From positions 1-42,251 of the forward strand of contig NZ_JAJUWR010000041.1 in assembly GCF_021390545.1 (NCBI RefSeq): DNA of 42,251 nt. The letters run 5' to 3'. The position numbers were made by a program, and so were the translations under genes. Position 1 is the stretch's first letter. Each line of letters opens with the position of its first letter. The notes under the pieces are model-generated. The model did not search any database, was not told the DNA's origin, and was given only the letters and a program-made list of their open reading frames with translations. Below, one piece after another: positions 8,196 to 17,300 of this stretch. Source of the DNA: Algoriphagus sp. AGSA1. Its GTDB lineage: Bacteria; Bacteroidota; Bacteroidia; Cytophagales; Cyclobacteriaceae.

Positions 8196-9116
8196 TTAAC
8201 TTTCTATCACCTCATTGCTCACTACTTCCCCAGTTCGGTACACCAGGATTGCTTTTCTCACTTCTTCATTAAGTTTCACCTCAATGGTGATATACTCACC
8301 GATTTGGTTTAATAGCTTTATAGAAGTACTACATCCAGGACAGGTGGTTACGCCATAAAAGTCTAAAATGTTTTTGGCCCAGGATTGGCAGATTGAGTAA
8401 TCAAAGCCATCCACTGAATTTTCCCATACGGCTAAAAAGAAATCTACTTCAAAATAAAGTACTCCCAGCGGTGGAGAGTAGGGCGCTCTGCATTCCCAAC
8501 GAATGCTTTCTGAAAAATCGCTGCTTATAAATTGAGTATAGGATACTCCATAGTCATTAATCTCCCCGTTATACTCTAATAAAAAACCACCTTTCCAGGG
8601 TCTTACATAATCGAGAAAGGGAAATGCATTTCTAGGGATATATTCAGTTGTGGATTTAAGCTCCCAATTATCATGGCTAATCCTTAAAAGGCTTTTAGAG
8701 CTGATAGCATCCTCATTTAGGGTCGTATTGGAAAAACCGTAAATTTCGAAGAATTCAAAGTCCCAAACCATATGGGAGTGTAGAATAGGATTATAGATTG
8801 CTTCTGAGATAAGAGAATCCGGATCCAGGTCTATTGTATATTCTGTTATTTTTTTATCTGGAGATTCAAAAATACCCAACCAGAACTCCCCATTAGTACC
8901 TCCATAGAGATAAGTATGTTTTGTGGCTCCATACTCATATAATCCTAAATAATCCAGATCCTGGACATCAATTAGGGAACCATAGATGGCAATTAAACTA
9001 TCTCTTAATGCAAGTTGTGGGTCTATTGGACTGCTAGGTTCATGAGATTCCTTACATGCTGTGCAAAGTACTGCAAACGCAAAAAGGAACAGAATTTTAT
9101 TGGTAAAAATCTTCAT
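8196..9116 (-). CDS. Lipoprotein of unknown function
   Basis: 306 residues from the ATG at 9116. The frame is open for 23 more codons upstream, but this ATG opens a classic lipoprotein signal: MKIFTNK, a hydrophobic core, then the lipobox LCTAC with Cys about 20. The mature protein starts KESHEPSSPIDPQ. It is rich in aromatic residues and Tyr/Trp beta-strands and has a later CPGC motif near residue 265, which could bind metal or form a disulfide. I do not recognise the family. The gene is wedged between SNase copies 2 and 3, with its 5' side 26 bases from the tail of copy 3, and all three read on the same strand. It may be a surface protein carried as a cassette. Confidence 0.75.
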   Translation of the reverse strand: MKIFTNKILFLFAFAVLCTACKESHEPSSPIDPQLALRDSLIAIYGSLIDVQDLDYLGLYEYGATKHTYLYGGTNGEFWLGIFESPDKKITEYTIDLDPDSLISEAIYNPILHSHMVWDFEFFEIYGFSNTTLNEDAISSKSLLRISHDNWELKSTTEYIPRNAFPFLDYVRPWKGGFLLEYNGEINDYGVSYTQFISSDFSESIRWECRAPYSPPLGVLYFEVDFFLAVWENSVDGFDYSICQSWAKNILDFYGVTTCPGCSTSIKLLNQIGEYITIEVKLNEEVRKAILVYRTGEVVSNEVIES

Positions 9117-9141
9117 AGACCGATTTTCTCCATAACATTCA

Positions 9142-9591
9142 CTATTCGATACTATTTCCCTGCACCTCCCTAAAAAACTCAACATACCTCACATTCGGCG
9201 GAAACGTAGCCAACCTTGCCAGCCCCATTTCCAGCAGATGCGCATTCAAGAAAGTACTGTCTTCCAGATACACGTAGGCTAAAGTCCTGCCATATCGATC
9301 GTACTTCTGCACGTCATATTCAAGCAGCACCTTCTTACCCTTTAGCATGTTCTTCACATATTCAGAGGCTTCCTTGCCTCCCGGCTGCTCTTCCGTCAGT
9401 CCTTCCCATTTCACTTCAGGTGTATCCACTCCGATCAATCGGATTTTCTCGTTTTTCCCGGCACCCATCTTCACCCAAAAAGTGTCTCCATCCACGAACT
9501 TATGAATCTTATACGGTCCATATCGTTCTTGGGCAAAGAGGAGTGTGAATGTGGAGAATAAGAAGATTAGAGCTAAAAGAAATTTTCTCAT
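9142..9591 (-). CDS. Secreted thermonuclease-like protein (SNase), C-terminally shortened, copy 3
   Basis: 149 residues with a signal peptide (MRKFLLALIF through the cleavage-like LLFAQ, about 21 residues) and an SNase fold that cuts DNA and RNA with calcium. Seen: the calcium-site region FVDGDTFWV at 32-40, the catalytic Arg51 and Glu59 in RLIGVDTPE, and Arg102 in DRYGRTLAYVYL. Homology to copies 1 and 2 runs to FREVQ at residue 144; then the reading frame ends in GNSIE instead of the usual ARxNGKGLW tail. The last helix is therefore missing, probably from the event that placed the lipoprotein gene next to it. It may still fold, but activity is uncertain. Confidence 0.8.
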   Translation of the reverse strand: MRKFLLALIFLFSTFTLLFAQERYGPYKIHKFVDGDTFWVKMGAGKNEKIRLIGVDTPEVKWEGLTEEQPGGKEASEYVKNMLKGKKVLLEYDVQKYDRYGRTLAYVYLEDSTFLNAHLLEMGLARLATFPPNVRYVEFFREVQGNSIE

Positions 9592-9687
9592 GTCAGTAAA
9601 ACAGTTTGCATTAACAATTTAAGAAGAAAACTTGAATATTTTTTTGCTGTGGATCATATGGGAAAAATAAGATTCCTGTCCGGGTGG

Positions 9688-9695
9688 AATTTTTT
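9688..9695. repeat. Target-site duplication, left copy
   Basis: AATTTTTT directly abuts the left inverted repeat of the IS256-type element and is repeated exactly at 11051-11058. Eight-base duplications are the rule for this IS family. Confidence 0.85.
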
Positions 9696-9719
9696 GGGAG
9701 TGTTAGCTAAACTCTGTCC

Positions 9720-9753
9720 TTCCCTTCCCTTGGGGTACCCCAAGGGAAGGGAA
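9720..9753. terminator. Perfect 34-bp palindrome at the 3' end of the transposase
   Basis: The sequence centred on GGGGTACCCC (9732-9741) is self-complementary from 9720 to 9753. It lies just inside the left inverted repeat and 8 bases past the transposase stop. It would form a very strong hairpin, blocking transcription out of or into the element. It lacks a T run, so it may act as an insulator more than a classical terminator. Confidence 0.6.
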
Positions 9754-9761
9754 CTAATTAA

Positions 9762-10985
9762 TTAATTTGTATTGATGTCCAGCTTCAGCCTCCCCTCAAA
9801 TTTAATGGCCAGCTGCTGGACTGTCAAGCCCCAGTTGTGCAAAGGGGAGCTCCATTTTTTCTCGATCCGCCGGGTAGCAAGGTACACGAGCTTCAACAGT
9901 GCCATATCACTGGTAAATGCCCCTTTGGTCTTGGTGACCTTTCTCACCTGCCTGTGATACCCTTCCACGGCATTGGTGGTATAGATCATCTTTCGGATGC
10001 CCTTGGTGTATGCAAAATAAGCGCTTAGCCTTTCCCAGTTGCTGTTCCATGACCGGAGTACCACCGGATATTTCTTCCCCCATTTCTCTTCCAGATCCAG
10101 AAGGGCTGATTCTGCCAGATCTTTGGTGTCTGCCCCATACACCAGCCTGAGGTCACGGGCGAACTCCTTCTGATCCTTACTGGCCACATATTTCAGGCTG
10201 TTGCGGATCTGGTGGACGATACAGAGCTGGACCTCTGTTTTGGGGAAAACCGAATGGATCGCCTCCGGAAAGCCTACAAGGTTATCTGTACAGGCAATCA
10301 GAATATCACGGACACCACGGTGCTGTAGGTCACTGAGCACCTGTAGCCAGAAGTTGGCCCCTTCGCTTTCAGACAGGTACATTCCCAGGATTTCCTTTCT
10401 CCCGGATTTGTTGATCCCAAGCACATTGTACAGTGCCTTATGCTTCACCTTGCCTTCTTCCCGTACCTTGAAGTGCATGGCATCAAGCCATACGATGCAG
10501 TAAACCTCCTCCAACGGACGGTTCTGCCATTCCTTTACCCTGGGGATGATACGGTCGGTAATATCACTGATTACCTGGGTAGAGACCTCGGTGTCGTACA
10601 TTTCCCTGATATGTGAGGAGATGTCACGAAGGCTGCTGCCCATGCCATAAAGGGCGATGATCTGATCTTCCAGATTGTCTGCCAATATCCGCTGGCGCTT
10701 TTCGATAATCTTGGGTTCAAAGCTGCTGTGACGGTCCTCCGGGGTGTCAATGGTCACTTCGCCAACGTTGCTCTTCACTGTTTTGGTACCTTTTCCGTTG
10801 CGCTTATTGCCCGAGGACCACCCTTTGTCTTCATCACGCAGATGCTCATCCATCTCTGCCTGAAGTGACTCTTCCAAAAATTCCTTCAGAATTGGTGAAA
10901 GTGCCCCGTTCTTCCCGAAAAGGTTCTCCCCTGATAAAAACTGCTCTAATACTTTTTTCTTGAATGCTGATTCTTGTTCTTTCAT
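9762..10985 (-). CDS. IS256-family transposase (Mutator-like DDE)
   Basis: 407 residues, the usual length. The DDE catalytic residues are visible: Asp168 in VWLDAMHFKV, Asp234 in ACTDNLVGFP, and the Glu in TNAVEGYHRQ near 345. The C/H region QLCIVHQIRNSLKYV, typical of the family, is at 253-267. The N-terminal part includes a helix-turn-helix-like stretch (ALYGMGSSLRDIS). It starts at the ATG at 10985, about 42 bases inside the right inverted repeat, where the promoter must lie. No frameshift or stop interrupts it, so the element is probably still active. Confidence 0.95.
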   Translation of the reverse strand: MKEQESAFKKKVLEQFLSGENLFGKNGALSPILKEFLEESLQAEMDEHLRDEDKGWSSGNKRNGKGTKTVKSNVGEVTIDTPEDRHSSFEPKIIEKRQRILADNLEDQIIALYGMGSSLRDISSHIREMYDTEVSTQVISDITDRIIPRVKEWQNRPLEEVYCIVWLDAMHFKVREEGKVKHKALYNVLGINKSGRKEILGMYLSESEGANFWLQVLSDLQHRGVRDILIACTDNLVGFPEAIHSVFPKTEVQLCIVHQIRNSLKYVASKDQKEFARDLRLVYGADTKDLAESALLDLEEKWGKKYPVVLRSWNSNWERLSAYFAYTKGIRKMIYTTNAVEGYHRQVRKVTKTKGAFTSDMALLKLVYLATRRIEKKWSSPLHNWGLTVQQLAIKFEGRLKLDINTN

Positions 10986-11050
10986 ACTGCTCTATCTTAT
11001 AAACTTTAACTAAAATTCAAAGTTTTAGACAGAGTTTAGATTACAGTCTC

Positions 11051-11058
11051 AATTTTTT
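11051..11058. repeat. Target-site duplication, right copy
   Basis: AATTTTTT is identical to 9688-9695 and directly abuts the right end of the IS256-type element. Confidence 0.85.
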
Positions 11059-11111
11059 CAAGATGATTAACTTTAATTTCTTATGTATAGCTTGAAGAAG
11101 TGAGGCTATTT

Positions 11112-11510
11112 CTATTTTTCCCTAATTATTTTAATAAATTCTTCTCTTAGCTTTTCGAGCTGTTTTTCAAAAACTTCGATGGTTTCTTTTAACGGATTAT
11201 TTATGTTCTCAACATTGGCATTGATACTTGACGCATTCACGTTGCTGTTTTCGTAAAAATTAATTGTGTTATAAAGTACTTTTTCTTCACTAAGCCCCTT
11301 GAGACCTTCGAGAGTGACCTCCAAAGCGTTCGCTATTTGTTGCAATTTTTCATCGGATATATTTTCGGATTGTTCAAGTTTAGAGACAGCTTGCTTCGTT
11401 ATACCTCCAAGTCTATCACCTAATTCAGATTGGCTAAGACCTCTAAGTTTTCTTACTCTTTCAACTTTTCTCCCCTTATGAAACGACAGTTTTTCAGATA
11501 CATTTTCCAT
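11112..11510 (-). CDS. XRE-family regulator with coiled-coil tail (second of a pair)
   Basis: 132 residues. An HTH_3 domain lies at about 15-70 (RKLRGLSQSELGDRLGGITK, then QAVSKLEQ), followed by a linker with Asn-rich NVNASSINANVENINNPL and a helical, likely coiled-coil tail of about 30 residues. Its start overlaps the stop of the upstream regulator as TAATG, so it is translationally coupled to it. The partner has the same plan (HTH, Asn-rich linker with NPL, C-terminal helix), so the pair probably arose by duplication and may heterodimerise through the tail. The target is unknown; the operator-like repeats upstream of the pair suggest autoregulation. Confidence 0.8.
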   Translation of the reverse strand: MENVSEKLSFHKGRKVERVRKLRGLSQSELGDRLGGITKQAVSKLEQSENISDEKLQQIANALEVTLEGLKGLSEEKVLYNTINFYENSNVNASSINANVENINNPLKETIEVFEKQLEKLREEFIKIIREK

Positions 11511-11887
11511 TATTGTTCAGGTTTATTTTTTTTGAATAGCTCGATTTTTTCTCGTTCACTCGCCAGTAGTCTTTCATAAAGTTCTATTACTTTATCTAGT
11601 GGATTAAAGACTTGGCTGATCCCGTTTGAATTTTCTGTTATTGTAGTATTATCAATATTATTTGAAATATGATACAAGGCTGAATTTTCATCAAAATTGT
11701 CCAAGAACTCTGGTGATACACCAAGTGCTTCGGCGATTTGAGCAAACAGGTTGTCATCAATATCTTCCAGATTCTCTATCCTTGACATTTCAGATTGAGA
11801 AACATTAAGATCCTGAGCTAAAGAATCTTGCTTAATTCCCTTAAAGTTTCGGCATTTCGCCACTGTTCTTCCTCTATGCTTATTCAT
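11510..11887 (-). CDS. XRE-family regulator with coiled-coil tail (first of a pair)
   Basis: 125 residues. The HTH_3 domain at about 10-65 includes GIKQDSLAQDLNVSQSEMSR, where the second helix recognises DNA. The linker NNIDNTTITENSNGISQVF leads to NPLDKVIELYERLLASERE, a helical tail matching that of the next gene. The ATG is 23 bases from a set of inverted GGTT/AACC repeats. It is transcribed toward the IS256 element with the second regulator. The Asn-rich middle followed by NPL-plus-helix recurs in many small Bacteroidota XRE proteins of unknown role, some of which control mobile elements. Confidence 0.8.
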   Translation of the reverse strand: MNKHRGRTVAKCRNFKGIKQDSLAQDLNVSQSEMSRIENLEDIDDNLFAQIAEALGVSPEFLDNFDENSALYHISNNIDNTTITENSNGISQVFNPLDKVIELYERLLASEREKIELFKKNKPEQ

Positions 11888-11909
11888 AAAATTTATTTTT
11901 GAATAAATG

Positions 11910-11937
11910 TCAACCTTTTTTGGTTAAAAATCAACCT
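11910..11937. promoter_or_regulatory. Operator-like overlapping inverted repeats upstream of the XRE pair
   Basis: TCAACC and GGTT units occur in alternating orientation: AACC at 11912-11915, GGTT at 11922-11925, AACC at 11933-11936. This gives two overlapping dyads sharing the central GGTT, 25-50 bases upstream of the first XRE start. The arrangement suits binding of two dimers and autorepression. Confidence 0.45.
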
Positions 11938-12593
11938 GAATAATTTATTTTTTTCTGAGTATTGGCGCAAATTGGATGAATAATGAAAAAAGTATCAACG
12001 GAAATTGATTTTGCAAAATGCGAGTATGCCCTTTTAGAAAATTGGGGAATATTAGATTTTGTTTTTTCAATTACTCTGTTTGATTTACTATTCAGAAGAA
12101 AACCTAAGAATCCGATCTGAGGATTCATTTTTAAGACCGTGAAAGGGGAGGTGCACATCCCTGAGCAGATCGGTTACTACACACTCACGTCAGCAAGCTC
12201 AGAATAGCCGGTAGAGCTGACAGATTACATCTTATTATTAATTAATGCTGGTTGGTCGGATAGACTGAGGTGGGATTGATATGTCTGGTTTGGAGTAGCA
12301 AGTAGCAGGTATCAAGTAGCTAGAGAGTAGAGCCAAGAAGCAAGAAGCTAGAGTCAAGCTTGCCTGCCGAAGGTAGGAGGCAAGATTCAAGCGTTCGTGA
12401 TAGTGCTTTCAGCTTTCAGCTCTCGCACTTCCCTTCTGAACACTGAGACTGCCTACTGCGACTGAGATTTCTCCTCGTACCTCGTCGAAATGACCTAAAG
12501 ACTGCTACTGCCTACTGACCACTTTCTTCGGTCTTCCGTCTTCGGTCTTCGGTCGGTGAGCCCGTCGAACCGCCAGCTTAAAACAAAAAGCAC
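11938..12593. other. Intergenic region with low-complexity tracts before the Sus operon
   Basis: No gene is supported. From about 12295 to 12360 the DNA is built from short purine-rich words (AGTAGC, AAGAAGC, GAGTCAAG). A palindromic element follows with CTTGCC at 12359-12364 pairing with GGCAAG at 12379-12384. Then come pyrimidine-rich CTGCCTACTG words and TCTTCGGTCTTCCG repeats near 12528-12555. Similar words recur at 20205-20232. Such patches are typical intergenic filler in Cyclobacteriaceae-like genomes. The Sus operon promoter must lie in the last 100 bases, but I cannot place it. Confidence 0.5.
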
Positions 12594-14366
12594 ATGAAAA
12601 AACACATACTCATCTGCTTAGTGGGACTGCTATGTCTTCCCACAAGCACACTACTGGCACAAGTTGCTGATTCACCCGGGGCGGATTTTCTTCATAGGTC
12701 TGTGCCCCAAGTCTCCCCTGAACACGGAGACACCCATCGGGGCGGGAATGCCCGTCCCGATACTTTGCCGGAGAATAGTAGTTTGGTTGATCACTTCGGC
12801 ACCCAAGGGCAGGAGAGCGAAAGCTCTTCTGCTTCGGTGGGGGAGGCACTTATCTATGGGGAGATCATCAATCCTGATTCGCTGGGGCCGATCAGGCTGA
12901 CTGTTACTCCCTACTATCTGGATCCCAAATCCTCTTTTATGAGAAAGGAATCAACCATAGATCCACAGAGGGGAGAATTCTTTGATGGGGTCATGAATAA
13001 GAGGACTATGAAATTTCTTGCTGAACTGTCCTTGGGTAAACGCACGGGTTATTTCACGCTGTCCATTGATGGCTGGCCGATTCTCGAAAACTACCTGGTC
13101 CATCCCGGGGATAGCCTGATGCTTAGCCTAAACCTGAGATTGATGGAAGTTCTGTTTGCCGGAAGCGATGCAGCCTTTTATGAAGCCCAATATATGATAA
13201 AACGGGAGCAGAAACGCCGTGCCTTTGCATCTCCGAGGCAGTTGGTGGCTCAGGCAGACAGCAGGATGCTGCAAGATCCTGATAACCAAGCCAAAATAGC
13301 GAAGTATAAGGGTGCTTATGGTGCCGAATTGCTCATATTTGAGCCGGGAACTGAAAGCTTGGAATATTTAATGAATACGCTAGGGCATCCAGAGGAGGCT
13401 TTACAAGCCCAGATTACGGTACTTAACGGGTTTTCCGATCAGCTCAGTAATGAGGAATTTGATCTGTTGGAGGCTAAAATCTACAGTGACTTCTATGCCG
13501 GCGGGTTTTCTACCTATCGTAAGTTTTATCATCCCCAGGTGGAAAGACAATTCAGCGAAGATGAGAGGCTGGATTTCAGAAATAGAATGCAGGTTTTTGT
13601 CGAAAAAGCTGAAGCTGAAGAATACCTGCAGCATACCCGGTTGATTTCTGATTCTTACCTCATGATGTCCCTTGAAATCTCCATTCTTAAATCCCTCTGG
13701 GAAGAGGAATCCTTTCTGGAGATCGTATCGCGGGACCATACCGGTGAAGTAGCAGACCGCCTCCGTGCCGGATATCTGTCCAATTACCTTTCAGCGCTTT
13801 CCGGACAGGAAGAAAAAATACAGAGGTTTTTGGAAGTGACTTCAGTATCCCCATGGAGAGAAAGAATTGTGAGCCTTGAAAAATCCCATGTACCGGGCGA
13901 TTCTATTCTGCCGATAAGGTTATCCGATCTTCAGGGAAACAACTATACCCGTGGGGACCTGCTGGGAAAACCCACCCTTCTCTATTTCTACTTTAGCTCC
14001 TGTGCGCACAGTGCCACTTACTTTAAGGAATACCTTTTTCCGCTCTATGGGCAAACCAAAGAGCTGGGCTATGAGTTGGTCGCTGTTTCTGTGGACAGGG
14101 ATAAGGAATTCTGGAAATCACACATTGATCAATACTCTGACTCCACTATTCTGAACCTCAATCTTTCCGGAAAGGATAAGCAAAGGTGGATCAGCTACTA
14201 TGAGATCTATGGCTATCCCAAAACCATGCTCCTTGATGAGCAGGGTAGAATTGTCTCTTTTGATATACGCGAGCTAGGGACGGATTATCAGTCCTTTCAC
14301 GACAACTTCCTAAAACTGTACCAAGAAGAAATTTCCCATTCACCTTTTTCTGTACCAAACCTATGA
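12594..14366 (+). CDS. TlpA-like thioredoxin-fold protein with long N-terminal domain
   Basis: 590 residues, exported: signal peptide MKKHILICLVGLLCLPTSTL ending near ALA-like LLA. Residues about 30-420 are an uncharacterised helical region of the kind placed before TlpA domains in Bacteroidota. The final about 130 residues form an AhpC/TSA-thioredoxin fold: LRLSDLQGNN-like start, GKPTLLYFYFSSCAHSATYF, LVAVSVDRDKE and YGYPKTMLLDEQG with the cis-Pro. The redox motif reads CAHS, not CxxC, so the resolving Cys is missing; it may act as a CxxS isomerase or a binding domain only. It overlaps the SusC gene by ATGA and belongs to the same operon. A role in thiol handling of the imported or exported ligand is inferred. 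Confidence 0.75.
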   Translation: MKKHILICLVGLLCLPTSTLLAQVADSPGADFLHRSVPQVSPEHGDTHRGGNARPDTLPENSSLVDHFGTQGQESESSSASVGEALIYGEIINPDSLGPIRLTVTPYYLDPKSSFMRKESTIDPQRGEFFDGVMNKRTMKFLAELSLGKRTGYFTLSIDGWPILENYLVHPGDSLMLSLNLRLMEVLFAGSDAAFYEAQYMIKREQKRRAFASPRQLVAQADSRMLQDPDNQAKIAKYKGAYGAELLIFEPGTESLEYLMNTLGHPEEALQAQITVLNGFSDQLSNEEFDLLEAKIYSDFYAGGFSTYRKFYHPQVERQFSEDERLDFRNRMQVFVEKAEAEEYLQHTRLISDSYLMMSLEISILKSLWEEESFLEIVSRDHTGEVADRLRAGYLSNYLSALSGQEEKIQRFLEVTSVSPWRERIVSLEKSHVPGDSILPIRLSDLQGNNYTRGDLLGKPTLLYFYFSSCAHSATYFKEYLFPLYGQTKELGYELVAVSVDRDKEFWKSHIDQYSDSTILNLNLSGKDKQRWISYYEIYGYPKTMLLDEQGRIVSFDIRELGTDYQSFHDNFLKLYQEEISHSPFSVPNL

Positions 14367-17300
14367 AGACTTTCAGTTTATTCTTAATTCTAATACTCAG
14401 TAGTTTAGTCTCATTTTCCCAGACAGAAATGAGGATAATGGAAGGGCGGATCACCGCCTCAGAAGATAAGTCGGCTCTTCCGGGGGTCACAATTATGGTG
14501 AAGGGAACCTCTAACGGCACAGTTTCCAATGAGGAGGGGAAGTTTCGCCTTTCTGTACCAGAGGGTGATGTGCTGTTGGTTTTTAGCTTTATCGGATATG
14601 AATCACTGGACTATGTGGTTTCTGCTGGACAATCCTATCTGGAGGTGGCATTGCAGGAAAAGGACATTGATTTAGAAGGGGTGACCATCGTATCAACGGG
14701 CTTCCAGGAGCTCCCTTTGGAACGTACCACCGGATCATTTGTGGGAATCAACAAGGAACTCATTGAACGCAGGGTGTCCACCAATATCATAGACCGGTTG
14801 GAGGATGTAACACCTGGACTGGTTTTTAACAGGGACAGGCCCAATCTGGCAAGTGGAGAGAGCATCTCCATCAGGGGAACTGCTACCTTGATCTCATCCA
14901 GTGAGCCGCTAATAGTAGTGGACAACCTGGCTTACGATGGACCACTTTCCAGCATCAATCCCAATGACGTGGAGAGCATTACCGTTCTCAAGGATGCGGC
15001 GGCTGCTTCTATCTGGGGAGCTAGGGCAGGAAACGGGGTCATCGTGATAACTACCAAAAAGGGTGCATTTGATAAGCCTATGAGGGTGGAGTTTAATTCA
15101 AATGTAACCTACATACAGGAACCGGATCTGTTCTATTATCCTACCATGACTATTGGGTCCTTGGTAGATAAGCAGACAGACCTTTATGAACAAGGCTACT
15201 ATAACAGCCAGCTTAACAATATCCGTAATCCTGTAGTCAACCCACTGGCAGAAGCTTTTTATGCCCATGAGCAGGGGTTGATTTCAAGCGGGGAGCTGGA
15301 AGGGATTGTCGGGACGCTCAGAAATTCCGACCTACGGAGGGATAGGAAGGAATACCTGACACGTCCGGCGGTCAACCAGCAATATTCCTTGAATATTTCA
15401 GGTGGCTCAGCAGCGTATAACTATCAGGTCAGTGCTGGTTGGGATAAGAACCGGGGATCAGAAGTCACTGTGGACAATTCGAGGATTACGCTTTCGACAA
15501 GGCAGAACTGGAAAATATGGAAGGAGAGGTTGCAATTCGGAGTAGGGGGATTTTACGTTCAGTCAGGATCCAATTCCGCTGTTCCGTCAACTTCCAGTCT
15601 TAATCCATATGACCGGCTTGCTGATGAAAACGGCGATCACCTCTCTGTTTACAGTGATTACAGCATCAGGTTCAAACAACAGATGGCAGACCAGCTCGCA
15701 TTGGACTGGAATTATGTTCCCCTGGATGAAATAGGACTTACACCGACAACGACCCGTTCCAAAGACCTGAGGCTTTTCCTTCAGACTGACTATAGTATCC
15801 TTGAAGGACTGGATTTATCGGTCAATTATCAGTACTGGACCAACCGTAGGACTTCGGATAATTACAATCCGGTGGAATCTTACTTAGCAAGGAATCTCAT
15901 CAATTCATTGACAGAGATCGGCGAAGACAACCAGCTGATCCATCATGTGCCCATGGGTGGGATACTGAACCAAAACAATACACAGGCATACAGCCATAAC
16001 CTAAGAGGACAACTAAGTTATGGTAGGACTTGGGAGAACCATCGCATCAATGCTTTTGTGGGAGGGGAATTTAAGGATCAGGAGAGTGAAAGCTATGGGA
16101 TGAGATCTTACGGGTATAATGCCGAAAACGGAACCTCCCTCCCTGTTGATTATCTGACAAGAAGGACAAATATTGCTACTGGGAGAATGGAAAATGTTCC
16201 ATTCACTGAGAGCTTTGGTGGAATCACGACCCGGTTTGTATCCTATTTTGGAAATCTGGGGTATAGCTACCAAGGCAGATACCTGCTGAATGCCAGTGCC
16301 AGAAAAGATGCCTCCAATCTCTTCGGAGTCAATACAAATCAAAAAAGTGTACCACTCTGGTCCGTTGGTACGGGATGGATACTTTCTGAGGAAAGCTATC
16401 TAAAGGGAGGCTTTATAGACTTTCTCAAACTTAGATTGAGTTATGGATACAATGGAAATACCAATCCAAATGCGACTGCACTAACTACCGCTAACAGCTA
16501 TGCAGGGGCTCAAAACCTGTTGACTTATCTTCCATATCTGGGAATACGTACCCCTCCAAATCCGGAATTGAGGTGGGAGCGTATCAAAATAACCAATGCG
16601 GGGGTGGATTTTGAACTTTTGGGATCCCGTCTGTCGGGTTCGGTGGAATACTATGACAAGCAGGGGCTTGATCTGTTGGGGCAGATCCCTTTGTTCCCCT
16701 CTTCTGGGTTCAGTAGCGCAACATTGAATTATGCCGCCACGCATACCAAAGGCTGGGATATCGTACTGAATTCTGTCAATACCAAAGGATCACTGAGATG
16801 GGAGACTTCTTTGTTTTTAAGTTTGTTGAAAGAGGAGGTGACCGAGATTGAAAATGAACCAACCGCCACACAGCTGATTGATTATTCCCCATCATCGCCG
16901 ACTCCTGCCTTGGGAAAGCCATTGTTCTCTATTTTCAGTTTTCCGTTTGCCGGGCTACAGCCTTCGGACGGGGCTCCTATGGGCATAGTAGAAGGGGTAG
17001 CCAGCACGGATTATGCGACAATTTACAGTGAGGCCACACCGGATAACATACAGTTTCATGGCAGTGGACGTCCTACCAAATTTGGGGCTATACGCAATAC
17101 AATAAGCTACAAAGGATGGAGCCTGTCCGCAAATATTTCGTACAGGCTGGGTTATTATTTCCGACGTCCTTCTGTGGATTTTGACCAGATCAATAGGGGA
17201 GGGTTTGGCCATGCCGATTATGAAAGGCGCTGGCAACAGCCCGGAGACGAGCTTACCACACAGGTCCCTTCAGATCCGGCAAAAGTGGATGCCTTCAAAA

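Larger units (their letters stand above)
9696..11050. mobile_element. Complete IS256-family insertion sequence, 1355 bp
   Basis: The ends are imperfect inverted repeats of about 23 bases. The left end starts GGGAGTGTTAGCTAAACTCT; the right end, read inward, starts GAGACTGTAATCTAAACTCT. The inner 12 bases are identical. Perfect 8-base target duplications AATTTTTT flank it at 9688-9695 and 11051-11058. One transposase gene fills the element. The intact ends, intact gene and exact duplications indicate a fairly recent insertion. It landed between the SNase gene and the paired XRE regulators, separating what may have been one neighbourhood. Confidence 0.9.

Noticed and set aside
11931..12158. 75-residue minus-strand frame upstream of the XRE pair
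   Set aside because: AT-rich, no recognisable domain, and it overlaps the region where the regulator promoter must be.
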